From Mesostigma viride (lineage: Eukaryota; Streptophyta; Mesostigmatophyceae; Mesostigmatales; Mesostigmataceae), in assembly GCA_009746045.1 (NCBI GenBank), contig RPFO01000049.1, positions 1 to 28,435 on the forward strand: a stretch of DNA of 28,435 nt. Reading direction: 5' to 3'. Positions within the stretch are counted from its first letter, which is position 1. Each line of letters starts with the position of its first letter. Position numbers and translations under genes: made by a program. Positions 7,590 through 17,044 of the stretch are shown one piece after another. The notes under the pieces are model-generated. The model saw nothing but the letters and a program-made list of their open reading frames with translations. It had not been told where the DNA came from and did no database searches.

Positions 7590-9289
7590 TCGTCTTTAGC
7601 GCGACATTTGAGGAGCACCTGGCGCACTTGGAGCAGGTTCGCTTGGCTCTCGAGGAGCATAATATGCGGCTGCACCCTGAGAAGTGCAAGTTCGCCCAGC
7701 GGACCCTCTCATTCCTTGGTCATCAGATTGTGCCGGGTGGCCGGACGCCTGATGCCGCCAAGGTCGAATCCATTGCGCAGGCCGCCGTACCCACGGATGT
7801 CTCAGGGGTGCGGGCGTATTTGGGTTTGGCTGGCTATTACCGAGGTTACATTGAGAACTTCAGCAGCAAGGTGAAGCCCTTGACCGAGTTACTCAAGAAG
7901 GGGTGCGTGTGGGCGTGGGGTCCCGCACAGCAACGCGCCATCGAGACAATCAAGCAGGAGCTCACGTCGGCACCGATTCTGCGCGCCCCTGACTATGCTT
8001 TGCCATTTGTGTTATATACCGACTGGTCCAAGGTAGGACTGGGTGCGGTCTTGGCGCAAAAGGATGGTGATGGGCGCGAGCACGTTATTGCTTATGCTAG
8101 TCGCAGCAACAACCCAGCGGAGAGCCGGTATTCTTCCTATGAGGGGGAGGCACTGGCTGTGGTGTGGGCCATCAAGCACTTTCGCCCGTATTTATTTGGG
8201 CGCGTGTTTACTCTGGTGACAGACCACCAGCCGCTTCAGTGGCTAATGACCAACACCAACCTGACGGGTAAGCTCGCCCGATGGGCCATGATTATCCAGG
8301 AGTACCACATGACCATTGTGCATCGGGCCGGCAAGGACCATGTCAACGCCGATGTGCTATCCCGATACGCCATGCCTACCACTGTTGACCACACTGGAGC
8401 CCGGGCCATGGGTGCCGAGGGCTCGTCTGGTTCTGTGGTCTTTGTGAACGCTGCTGGGTATGCGGCCGACGATGAGGAGGAGGCGTGGTGGCGCAGTGTC
8501 GAGTACTCTGTGGCGGACTTCGGCATCAGCGACGACCCGGTGCGGCCGTCGCCATTCACGCCATCCAAAGCTGTGTGCGCTATGGAAGAGGGTAGGTCTC
8601 TGTCCTTTGACATTGATCCTTCTCTGCAGCAGCTGATCGCTGTGCAGGCTCTCTTAGCGCGTAGCTCTCTTGCTGATTGCTACACCGCTGATATCTGGCT
8701 AGATGGTCGAGTGTTGGAGCAAGTGCAGGGTGCTGTCTTGACTCCTACTCCAGTCGATTGGACTCCTGCTCAGAAGGCAACGGAGTTGAACAGGGTGCAG
8801 CACAGGGCTGCAACCTATGGTTGGGAAGATGGGGTTTTGTACAAGCTGTTGGGCAAGCGTAGGGTGGTCGTCCCACCGCCTGACAAGCGCGTTGCTATAG
8901 TGCAGGCGTACCACGAGCGGTATGGTCACTTGGGTGGCAATCGCACGCTCAGCCTCGTACGGACCAGCTATTGGTGGAATAACATGCGACACACGGTGGC
9001 CCAGGTAGTGGCCAGCTGTGTCCCGTGTGCTCGAACCAAGGCTAACTTTAGCGCAGATCATGGTGCCAAGGAGCTGATGTCGCTTCCCATCAAGGGCTTG
9101 TTTTATCGCTGGCACGTCGATCTGTGCGGGCCGTTTCAGGAGAGCCCTGACGGCAACCTCTATGTCATGGTATGCGTGGAGAGCTTTAGCAAATGGGTTG
9201 AGTTGATCCCCATTGCTGACAAGCATGCCGCTACCACAGCGAAGCATTTTGCGGACATCATACCAGGTTTGGGGCTCCCGCGGAGGTAG
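7472..9289 (+). CDS. Reverse transcriptase C-terminal part, RNase H and integrase N-terminal part (element 1 Pol)
   Basis: Counting from 7472, RT continues with the catalytic YIDD at residues 35-38 and the LGHQI thumb signature. RNase H shows its acidic residues in YTDWSK, EGEALA and VTDHQPL and ends with NADVLSR. A spacer of about 140 residues follows. The integrase starts with an HHCC zinc-binding domain (His481, His486, Cys516, Cys519), and the first catalytic Asp is residue 550 in HVDLCGP. The frame ends at 9289 just before the second catalytic block, which lies in the -1 frame. The order RT-RNase H-integrase is typical of Ty3/gypsy. All visible catalytic residues are present. Confidence 0.92.
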   Translation: MYEWVRMPFGHRNASAVFQRAMDKVLAGLPFAACYIDDVIVFSATFEEHLAHLEQVRLALEEHNMRLHPEKCKFAQRTLSFLGHQIVPGGRTPDAAKVESIAQAAVPTDVSGVRAYLGLAGYYRGYIENFSSKVKPLTELLKKGCVWAWGPAQQRAIETIKQELTSAPILRAPDYALPFVLYTDWSKVGLGAVLAQKDGDGREHVIAYASRSNNPAESRYSSYEGEALAVVWAIKHFRPYLFGRVFTLVTDHQPLQWLMTNTNLTGKLARWAMIIQEYHMTIVHRAGKDHVNADVLSRYAMPTTVDHTGARAMGAEGSSGSVVFVNAAGYAADDEEEAWWRSVEYSVADFGISDDPVRPSPFTPSKAVCAMEEGRSLSFDIDPSLQQLIAVQALLARSSLADCYTADIWLDGRVLEQVQGAVLTPTPVDWTPAQKATELNRVQHRAATYGWEDGVLYKLLGKRRVVVPPPDKRVAIVQAYHERYGHLGGNRTLSLVRTSYWWNNMRHTVAQVVASCVPCARTKANFSADHGAKELMSLPIKGLFYRWHVDLCGPFQESPDGNLYVMVCVESFSKWVELIPIADKHAATTAKHFADIIPGLGLPRR

Positions 9290-9330
9290 TCACGGACCAG
9301 GGTGGTGAGTTCAGGGGTGAGTTCCAGGAG

Positions 9331-10224
9331 TTGCTGGATGGATGTCTTATTGATCACCGTCGCACTTCTCGGGAGCATCCTCAGGCCAATGGTTTGGCTG
9401 AGAGATTGGTGCAGACCGTCAAGCAGGCGCTGCGCAAGTGGAGCCTGCAGGTGCCGGAGTCGGCCAGGTGGGATCGCGAGTTGGCATGGATTGCCATGGG
9501 TTATCGCATGTCTCCCCAGGAGTCTCTCGCTACCTTCTCCCCGTATTTCCTTCTGTTCGGGCGTAATCCTCTTTTGCCTACGGAGGCACAGGTTGCGCAC
9601 CCCGAACCCATGGCCTTCGACAACGCTCAGCAATTTTTGGTTGAGGTGCTGGCCAGGGCAGAGACTTTTAAGAAGGTCATGCCCATCGCGATGAACAACT
9701 TGTTCATTGCTCAGCACAGGGACTCCCTGCGTTACGCTCAGCGCCGGGGGGGCGCATACATGGCTCGCCAGCTGCGGTTTAGGCCAGGGCAGTATGTTTT
9801 CCTGCGCACTCAGCTGAAGCACACTTTGGATGTGGAGGCGGGGCCCACCATTTTGCGCATTGTGGCTATCAAACCATCGGGAGTGGCAATTTTGGAGGGC
9901 GCCGACGGGAGCCGTACGACTGACAACCTCAGCAATCTCAGTCCCTGCTCGCTGCCCAATTTGGTCCACGACCTCCAACCGCACACGTCTCGCCGAGTCA
10001 AGGACGCCCAGTGTCAGGTTTGTCACCGGGTCGATCAGGCGGAGTCCATGTTATTGTGTGATCAGTGTAACTGTGGTTGGCACATGCAGTGCTTGCAGCC
10101 AGTGGTCACCAGCATTCCGGAGGGGGATTGGTTTTGTCCAGTGTGCACCGCTGCGCAGTTTACCTCCCGCAGCTTGACTGCGGTCACCGCTGCCCTTGTC
10201 TTGGTACGATCGCTGTCTTCGTGA
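9331..10224 (+). CDS. Integrase C-terminal part with a PHD finger (element 1 Pol)
   Basis: The native frame enters at about 9268, before the first start codon. The second catalytic Asp (TDQGGEF, codon 9295) and the Glu (NGLAERL, codon 9400) are 34 residues apart, one fewer than the usual 35. A C-terminal domain resembling the GPY/F region lies at about 9780-9960. At 10012-10146 is a PHD finger with canonical spacing: C-X2-C-X11-C-X2-C-X4-H-X2-C-X14-C-X2-C, including the conserved Trp two residues before the penultimate Cys. PHD fingers bind histone H3 tails. Here it occupies the place where chromoviruses carry a chromodomain, so it may steer integration to marked chromatin. It ends at a TGA shortly before the polypurine tract. 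Confidence 0.9.
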   Translation: MLDGCLIDHRRTSREHPQANGLAERLVQTVKQALRKWSLQVPESARWDRELAWIAMGYRMSPQESLATFSPYFLLFGRNPLLPTEAQVAHPEPMAFDNAQQFLVEVLARAETFKKVMPIAMNNLFIAQHRDSLRYAQRRGGAYMARQLRFRPGQYVFLRTQLKHTLDVEAGPTILRIVAIKPSGVAILEGADGSRTTDNLSNLSPCSLPNLVHDLQPHTSRRVKDAQCQVCHRVDQAESMLLCDQCNCGWHMQCLQPVVTSIPEGDWFCPVCTAAQFTSRSLTAVTAALVLVRSLSS

Positions 10225-10239
10225 TGGGGCCGGTCGCCA

Positions 10240-10250
10240 GCGAGGGGGGG
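10240..10250 (+). promoter_or_regulatory. Polypurine tract of element 1
   Basis: GCGAGGGGGGG lies 15 bases after the Pol stop and immediately before module X. The polypurine tract primes plus-strand DNA and fixes the first base of U3, so the reverse-transcribed LTR should start with AATCATGGG, that is with X and not with L. Confidence 0.75.
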
Positions 10251-10395
10251 AATCATGGGACAGGTCCTCGCCCACCCCACAGGGCATGCAGTTAAGGCAG
10301 GCACGTCAGCTCAGCTCATTTGGGTTTTACCAAATTAAGCTGAGTGGCCAGCCGCCATGGTGGCGCCGGAGATTGTGGCACGCAGACGCGACAGC
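10251..10395 (+). repeat. Module X, first copy (X1)
   Basis: This 144-bp module (10251-10394) lies between the polypurine tract and the right-hand L. It is repeated without visible difference at the right end of the element (11646-11789). It holds a hairpin at 10310-10344 (arms CTCAGCT..ATTTGG and CCAAAT..AGCTGAG) and a smaller one around CGCCATGGTGGCG. Base 10395 is a single C between X and L. Confidence 0.92.
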
Positions 10396-10399
10396 TGTC
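10390..10399. other. X/L junction palindrome, the unopened copy of the element's integrated ends
   Basis: GACAGCTGTC is a perfect 10-bp palindrome. The integrated element begins with its right half (TGTC, 653) and ends with its left half (GACA, 11788). The central GC is absent from the integrated ends. It therefore looks like a joined-ends site at which the permuted copy was opened. Confidence 0.75.
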
Positions 10400-11645
10400 A
10401 CGGACGCGAGCTATGTCATCCGGGCGGCGCCCACTATGCACAAGACCGGTGACGTGCGCAAGGAATTTGTTTTCTACGCATTTTCGACAAAGGCTAGTGA
10501 CCGGGGGGGACACTAGCACTTGCAGCATAAGAGCGGACGAAAGTGTACGTGCATGCGCGCCGGGCCAGGCACAGCTGGGCGCGCAGCACTGACTTGAGCG
10601 GACGGCAGCACAAGTGCGCAGCGTCGAGAGGATCATACGCGTGTTAGTGGACAGCTGGAGCTGAAGCTGGACTGCTGGACTTCAACAGCGCCGAGGCTAT
10701 TGACAGGCCAGGTGTCTTTGTGGTGTAGAATAGCGGGTCAACGTTATGAGGACTGGACAGAAAATGGAAAAGGACAATTTGCGGTGCGGAGCCAGATCGC
10801 TGGAATGAATGCGAAATCGCTGGCAGCCCTACAAAGGGATTTCTTCTAGAAAGGAACGATTAGACGCAATGTTTGCTGGGCCACTCACACGCAAGGTGTG
10901 AGCGTGCAGATTGTCTGAAGGATATTATGCTTCGACCTTGCTGGACGTGACTCAATGTCGGACATTCCCAGGGACAGAAATGCCGGAGCCTCTAGGAGAT
11001 GAGATCGGCAACAGGGTAGCAATTTAGATTTGTCGGGATGCCTTCCTGCTTTTGTTGGCATGTGTGGTAGAAAGCCAGGACGGCAACTGGAATGCGGTTT
11101 CTATTTGCATGGTTCAGGCAGCAAGATAGTTTTGGCATTCCTGGCTGGACTGACAAGTGTGGCGTGTGTCATGCGTGTGGCATGACGAATGGTTTGGTTC
11201 ATAGTCGAAGAGGACTCTCACGCAGCGTGTAGTCTCTTCGAGTCTCTCGTTAGTGGCCTTCGTGTTTCTCCCTTTCCTTGGGAGCAAGGCCGGTAGCATG
11301 TCATGGAGCGCTGCCTAACTGCGGGCTCGTGAGCATGGAGTGCATCGATATTGAGACTATCAACGTGTTGTAATTGTATTAACTTTCTCAATAAATTCCG
11401 CATGTGCGGCTTCATCATCAGACTGTGCAAAGTGTGTGTTGTGAAAGCATTGTTCTATAGCAGGGGAGGCAAAAGCACCCTCTTGCACCATCATATTGTC
11501 GCAATTAGAGTAGTTGGAGCGTCTAGCTAACGCCCCAGCAAGGATATTCAAACGCGGCACGCGACGGTACACAAGGGGATCAAGAAGGTGGTCATCAGGC
11601 ACGAGGGACAGTTCCTTGTCCTCGGCTGAGAGCCCTCTTTTCATT
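10396..11645 (+). repeat. Module L, right-hand copy
   Basis: This copy of 653-1901 is one base longer and is flanked by X on both sides. Its end, CATT, is joined to AATCATGGG of X2 with no base lost or gained relative to the ends predicted from the primer site (1901/1902) and the polypurine tract (10250/10251). Confidence 0.92.
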
Positions 11646-11788
11646 AATCATGGGACAGGTCCTCGCCCACCCCACAGGGCATGCAGTTAAGGCAGGCACG
11701 TCAGCTCAGCTCATTTGGGTTTTACCAAATTAAGCTGAGTGGCCAGCCGCCATGGTGGCGCCGGAGATTGTGGCACGCAGACGCGACA
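11646..11788 (+). repeat. Module X, second copy (X2), right end of element 1
   Basis: This matches 10251-10393 and ends with GCGACA at the target duplication. The hairpin recurs at 11705-11739. No copy of X occurs next to the left-hand L. Confidence 0.92.
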
Positions 11789-11792
11789 GGTG
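11789..11792. repeat. Target-site duplication of element 1, right copy
   Basis: GGTG follows the GACA terminus, after which the LTR of element 2 resumes with CCTTTGGGCG. Confidence 0.82.
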
Positions 11793-12232
11793 CCTTTGGG
11801 CGCCGCGCCGCGTACTATATTAGTGGTCCTTATCCTTTTGTAGAATGTAGTGGACCGGCGTGCATCTGTGCACCTGCCTGTGTTTCTGTGGTTCTGCAGG
11901 CGAGGGCCAGGTCGGCCCGAGCCTGTTGGACCGTTGGTGACCATTTATGCACGTTCCACTCCTTGTGTGGTTACTCGGCGTGTGTTAAATGAATTAACAC
12001 ATATAGGCTTGGGTCACGGTAGTTTAGTTGTGTTTCCTTCCTCTTTTCCTGGAGTAAACGGGTTTGATTAAATGGCCTATGGCATATTACAGTAGTACAT
12101 ATGTAAATGCATTGAGATCTGGTTCGTCTCGGTCGTCTTTCGCTAGGGGTGTAAATAGAAGCGGCCTCACTAGTTTAGGTAGTATCAGGACCGGTAGAGG
12201 TAGAGGTGGCGGCCGAGGCTTGCGGCGTAACA
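11793..12232 (+). repeat. 5' LTR of element 2, second part
   Basis: This continues the interrupted LTR after element 1 and matches 26650-27088 with several substitutions and one indel. It contains the hairpin TGTGTTAA-ATGAA-TTAACACA at 11981-12001 and ends GGCGTAACA. It is immediately followed by a TGG that starts the primer site. The four bases before it (11789-11792) are the GGTG duplicated by element 1. Confidence 0.92.
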
Positions 12233-12378
12233 ATGGAATCGGAGGTAGTTTAGATAGAGAGCGAGACGACGATCCTTTGCAACATACGTCATTGAATCAA
12301 CCCTTCCGCGGCTGGGAAAATGAAGACGACACCTACTTGACAGGTAATGGGCGGGTCGCCTGCGAGCTGGGGGGGTAG
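12079..12378 (+). CDS. Small Arg/Gly/Ser-rich ORF starting in the LTR of element 2
   Basis: An ATG at 12079 in the LTR opens a 99-codon frame that crosses the LTR end and the primer site into the leader. The LTR-encoded half is rich in Ser, Gly and Arg with an RGRGGGRG tract; the leader half is acidic. The frame is also open in the 3' LTR at 26935-27088. A CAGGTAATGG donor-like sequence lies near its end (about 12341), so it could be the first exon of a spliced Gag-leader, but this is speculation. I recognise no domain. Confidence 0.3.
   Translation: MAYYSSTYVNALRSGSSRSSFARGVNRSGLTSLGSIRTGRGRGGGRGLRRNNGIGGSLDRERDDDPLQHTSLNQPFRGWENEDDTYLTGNGRVACELGG
12234..12248 (+). promoter_or_regulatory. 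Primer-binding site of element 2 (tRNA type)
   Basis: TGGAATCGGAGG starts one base after the LTR end. The initial TGG is complementary to the CCA end of a tRNA, as in ordinary LTR retrotransposons. I cannot identify the tRNA by eye. Confidence 0.55.
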
Positions 12379-12712
12379 TGCTGCCTGATTCAGGACACGC
12401 CCTGCCTAGAAGATAGACCTGCTCGAAGCGGAAAATCCTTTTCTAGATAGTTCCTTTTCCTCGTCTTGTTTTCTGTAGAAAAGTGGTTCACTGTCGTAGA
12501 TAGGTGATGTTTTCGGTTCGGTGTTAGTGAGACGATTAGCGTCTGGGTAGGTTCCACCTTTTCCTTCGTGCTGCTGTACATTAGACGGCCGCACTCGCAG
12601 AAAGTCACTGGGTCGCTGACTTTAGGACTACGAGCGCTGGACCATTGCCGCCCTCGTCATTTCGGTGATCCAGATAACCCAGCTAAGTCGACTCCTACTA
12701 CCCCTTCCACTC
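12249..12712 (+). other. Leader of element 2 up to the CACTA insertion
   Basis: About 460 bases lie between primer site and insertion point. A plus frame is open from about 12568 into the insertion point. If the transposon and one TC are removed it continues after 17380 and stays open to about 17420, close to the start of the viroplasmin-like ORF. The CACTA element may therefore interrupt the 5' part of that gene. No other gene is recognised. Confidence 0.35.
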
Positions 12713-12724
12713 CACTAGGAACTC

Positions 12725-13065
12725 AATTTCTGAGAAAATTCTCAAAACCCTCAATTTTCTCACCTTTTGTGAGAATTTTTTGAGAAAATTGAGAAAAATC
12801 TCAATTTTTTTCCGCAAACGCTAGGCAAAAAATCTCACCAGGGTGAGATTTTGGTGAGAAAAAGGGCGTTTTGGTGAGATTGGGGTGAGAAAAAACCCTA
12901 AAGTGAGAAAAAAGGTGAGAATGGGTGAGAAAAAGGCAGAAAGATTGAGAAAATTGAGAAGTTTCTCACCAACACGAGAAAAATCACTAACACGAGAAAA
13001 ATCACAAGTCAACGTGGTGAGAAATTTCTCACCAAGAGTGTAACACGAGAAAAATCATTAGCTTT
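12725..13065. repeat. Left subterminal repeat arm of the CACTA element
   Basis: Many copies of TGAGAAA / GGTGAGAAA and CACGAGAAA occur within 340 bases, some paired with inverted CTCAC copies so that local hairpins are possible. Orientation is mostly opposite to the right arm. Confidence 0.8.
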
Positions 13066-14446
13066 ATTTCATGAAGTCCTTAACGTGAAAAAAAACTCAA
13101 CCACTTTGATATGCATTATAGGGTGCACCACAAAGGTGCAATATAGGGTTCATACAATACACAGGCCTTGTTAAACACAGCTTAACAGGCCATCATTCCA
13201 AACGAGTTGTTTTTTATTAGAAATATACGATTACAATCAAGATTTAGCCCCACGTTGGTTATCTCATCAAAATGTTTACATCATTGTGAACAAAGGCGGC
13301 AAAAAGCTAGGCCTGTCATATTTTCTGCAGATGCTGCGACTATGACCATCTAATAATAACAGGCCCAATCTATATGCTTCTTCATCACGATTCATGCTTC
13401 TTTGGACAGAGCCACAGGGCTGCCAGCCGTTCTCTATGGTCCTGCAGGCACACAGAGCACCGCAATTGAAGAGGACACCGGTACAGCAAGGCAGGGGGCG
13501 GACCAGTCAGGCGGCAGATCGTTGTTGCCCAGCAAAACATCCTATGGTGAAGTAGGTTATGCCTCAACCCCGCTAGATTGTCGGCAGTCACTCAAGCAGG
13601 CATACAGAACGGTATAATATAGCCGGTCCAGTTAGTAGCCTGTGTAGCTGAATGAACAAAAGCGAAAGCATGCCAGTGAGGGCAACTGCAAATAAGGAAA
13701 ACATTACCTTGCAAAAACTGCTACTCTGATTGCTAACAAATAAAGGTATGGTTTGCAAAGGTGCCGCGCATTGGACGTTGACAGCAAATGAATCGGAAGA
13801 GAAGGATTGAAAGCAATGGTTACCGACAGATTCACAAATACGAATTGAAACAACTAAAAAAGCGATTGCTCACCAAAAACTTTCACCGCGCTTCTATAGC
13901 CTTCGATGCCAACGACGTTCCTCGTCCCGTCTCTGCGATAGGGCCGCATGCTCCTCGGTCGCCGCATTGTCTTTAGACATGCACACGAAGAAAAAAATCG
14001 ACGAACAAACCACAATACACAGCATACAAAAGAAACAAGCAGTGATTTGCATGGTGGTCAACACCATAACAAGAAATCGTTCGGAAGACACCCTCTCAAC
14101 GGCAGGTCCCCAACGACCAGTAAATTACAGAAGCATGACGAATACACTGGGCCAGACATTCCACCATATGAGGAAGAACGTGCTCACCTTATGAGTTAAG
14201 AAAGCATGCAGGTCTGGAAGTTCGGTAGTGTATTTACCGTATCTTTCATCTCTACCGAATATGACTTCAATGCTTCTAAACGATGCCATTCATGTCTCGT
14301 CCTCAATTTAAATCCTCTGTTCGACCTGAAAACTTCGATGGGTACTGCACGCACATAATCCAGTCAATCTACATGCCTTTTCAGCGCTTCATCAATCTAG
14401 ATATATAAGGTTGCAAGGTTGCATTATTGCTATAGACATCTTGCAG

Positions 14447-14560
14447 TCCCGTGATCGCGCCGATCGCCGACCTAGCTTCCCTGGCCCTTGCTTTGAATGT
14501 AGGAAGGACTCACACTGGGGAAACGATGCCTTCATCATCTTGTCGAGTCGCACCACATGA
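14447..14560 (+). other. Candidate exon with a degenerate zinc-knuckle-like motif
   Basis: A splice-acceptor-like sequence (GACATCTTGCAG) precedes a frame that encodes an Arg-rich segment and then C-X2-C-X4-H, with Ala at the position where a CCHC knuckle has its last Cys. The frame stops at about 14559. It could be a remnant of a zinc-knuckle gene, or chance. Confidence 0.25.
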
Positions 14561-14647
14561 ATGCAACGGTCACACGGCTCGCAACTCGGAAGGTCAAGCT
14601 TTGCAATGCCGGGCTCCTGAAATGAAGTTACGGTTACGCCGCTCAGT

Positions 14648-14897
14648 CTCCGGCAGCGATGTGTACAGCGTGTACATTTACCTTAGTATCAAGTCATAAT
14701 GGCAAGCCATATGTCCATTCGTTTGAATTTTGCTGACGATGTACGGATTAGAATCACGTACCCAGGATTTTTCTCTGGCAGGGATGTGCAGAGCGTGTAC
14801 ATTTACCTTAGTATCAAGTCATAATGGCAAGCCATATGTCCATTCGTTTGAATTATGCTGACGATGTACGGATTAGAATCACGATCCCAGGATTTTA
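14648..14897. repeat. Direct tandem duplication of 125 bp
   Basis: Two copies with a 125-base period (14648-14772 and 14773-14897) share GTGTACATTTACCTTAGTAT and the following 90 bases with few mismatches. It lies inside the CACTA element and has no coding meaning that I can see. Confidence 0.85.
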
Positions 14898-17044
14898 TTA
14901 TTGTAGATGCCAATGGGTGTGCAGAGTGACATTGCAGTGTGATCTTCGCCCGGTATTGCCGTTGCGGAAAGATTCTGTCGCTTGGCCTGTACAGTTCAAA
15001 AACTAGCGGTTGCCGCTGGTTTCGGATCGACGCCAGCAACCGACATGCTTTTGCGCCAACGGCCATAAACACATGTAGTAGTGCAGCTAGAACTGCTTTT
15101 GGGTGTGGTCGACAGGACGTGATTACCCCACATTTCACTTCGCGGTTTGCGCTGGGAGTGTACAGCTAATTGATTCTGAAAGGTAATGGCAGGAGGATGG
15201 GAGGTTCGATGACAGGCTAGCAGTGGTTATGTATGCGGCTCTTAGGTTTGGAAGGGAATTTGTGGATTGGCCCATGGATTGGACTGGAGGAAGTCACCGG
15301 GACGACTTTCCTTTGCAAAGGCAGCGCCTTCGACCAGCTTTAAATTTCAGAGCAGAAAGCTGTCAAGGAGAAAGCTCAGGCAGGCGTATGACTAACAAGC
15401 TAGTCCTCGTCGCAATGTTAGACTGCTATAGAAACCCGGCGGTTTCCTGCTATGACCTCAGGTGAGCAAGTGAGTGCTTTTATAACATGGCCATGGATTC
15501 TGTATGCCTCATGCGTTGCCAATATTAAAGAACTGCTCCCAGTGGTGTGCGGCGCGATGCAAGGGTTTCAGATGCACATAGCATTCGTTTTGAACTTGTT
15601 GAATTGAATGCTGCAGAAGGAAGTTTCGGAGTTGGAACTTGGAAGTGTGCGATGTGGAGAGACCTGGCCGGATGGCTTCAGATCCAGTCTTAACTGCACT
15701 TGTGCTTCTGGTTCTTACATCCTTTTACTGTTTGCATTGCGTGCTGCACTTTGTACATTTGTTGGCAGCGTCATGCCGTTAGACCGGCATGCGGCGGCCT
15801 ATCCGTCTACGCTAGTAGAGCCTCTGGGTCTCTATGCTGGGTGATTGTTCTGCAGCATGGTGAGCGAACGTATGCCATTCCGTGTTGTCGGCATTGAGTT
15901 GCATGATCCTCTTTGATATCCAGAGCTTACTTGGCATCTTTAAAATGGTTCTCTCCAAATCTCCGCATGCCTGCAAACGAAATCCCTTTACTGGTGAGAG
16001 CAATCAGGAAGTCTTTTCATTTTGAATTTTTTGTTCTCACTCGCTTGCAACACCATAGCAAGAGGTTTGCTGGATTTTCGTCTCATTCTTCTCTTTCCAG
16101 TGATATGCCTTGCCATTAGGAATACATGGCCTTGTTAGATGACTTTCTTCATCTCGTTGAGCAGTTCTGAGGCTTTGGAGGTTATTTCAAACTTGATTGG
16201 CCTTGATTACTCAATGATTTGCTATCGACTAAACGCTTGTCGCTGGTGGCTTCTATTTGTGGCAATTTGAGCGTCCTTTGCTTTGTAAAGCCCGCCATCA
16301 TTAGAACTTTCTATTTGCAGTTGCACGAACTGGTATGTTGCATCTTCTTGCATAGCAGCTATGCCTTGTAGGCTAGTATGCTCACCTATACATCTATTCA
16401 AAATATGGTGTGCGCCACCAGCCTTGCATTCCCTTTCACTTTAGTTTCCCTTTCTATGCCTGCATTGGGAGGCATGCATGACAAGCATTGGCATGCTTCA
16501 CGTTTTGGAATGCATTTGAAGGTATAGATGTTTATCTGCAAGGGCCTGTTTTTTTTTCCCCTCTTGCATGCATGGATGTGTGGAATTGTATGTTGCTTGG
16601 TTTGATTTGCCATACACATTTGCTGCATGGATTGTTAGGTGGTGATGAGCTCAAGATCATTGTAGAACGCTTACATCTATGTCAAGGATCTGATTTCTTT
16701 TCCTCTTGCATATATTGTGTCGGTTTGCTTGATTTCTTGCAGGCACCACGAGAATAAATTGCAAGCGGTCCCACTTTCAAGTTAGCATGTGACGCCCTGT
16801 CGAGCGGCCCGCTTTGTTAGCTAGCTGCCATATAGTATTTGATGAAAGGCATTGAATGCCGAAGAAAAACAGTGTTGAATAGTTGAATCAACGGGTTCCT
16901 GAGCTGTTAACAATTAAATTATTCAAACATTTAATGAAAAAATCATGATTGTTCGTGCTGTTTTGAACAGCGGTTGTTACTGGCACTGCATGCATGTGTC
17001 TGCTGCCAGCATATTGCATTATGGGTGTGTTTTTCAGCGCTGTG

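Larger units (their letters stand above)
653..11788 (+). mobile_element. Element 1: Ty3/gypsy retrotransposon carrying a DNA methyltransferase and a PHD finger, with split terminal repeats
   Basis: This 11.1-kb element is inserted in the 5' LTR of element 2. Its ends are TGTC...GACA and it is flanked by the 4-bp duplication GGTG. The coding order is Gag, protease, cytosine-C5 methyltransferase, RT, RNase H, DDE integrase, PHD finger. The terminal architecture is L (653-1901), internal, X (10251-10394), L (10396-11645), X (11646-11788). The two L copies differ at two positions and the two X copies look identical, so insertion was recent. RT and integrase are clearly gypsy-type, and no tyrosine recombinase is present. 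Frame breaks at five points are all -1, and most sit at homopolymers. Confidence 0.92.
13066..17044. other. Body of the CACTA element, no confident gene
   Basis: There is no ORF longer than about 110 codons in 4 kb, and the strands show no clear coding bias except for GC-richer islands at 13400-13620, 14447-14600 and 15600-15850. Several stretches look like plant-type introns, for instance a pyrimidine-rich tract ending TTTCTTGCAG at about 16742. An interrupted gene with short exons is therefore possible. I see no transposase motif. Confidence 0.4.

Noticed and set aside
653-11788. Element 1 as a DIRS/Ngaro-type tyrosine-recombinase element
   Set aside because: The repeat layout fits, but the protein is a clear HHCC plus D-D-E integrase, a target duplication is present, and no tyrosine recombinase frame was found.
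12725-13065. Simple microsatellite, or a CRISPR-like array, in the GTGAGAAA region
   Set aside because: Spacing is irregular, and a mirrored arm lies at the other end of an element with CACTA termini, so subterminal transposon repeats explain it better.
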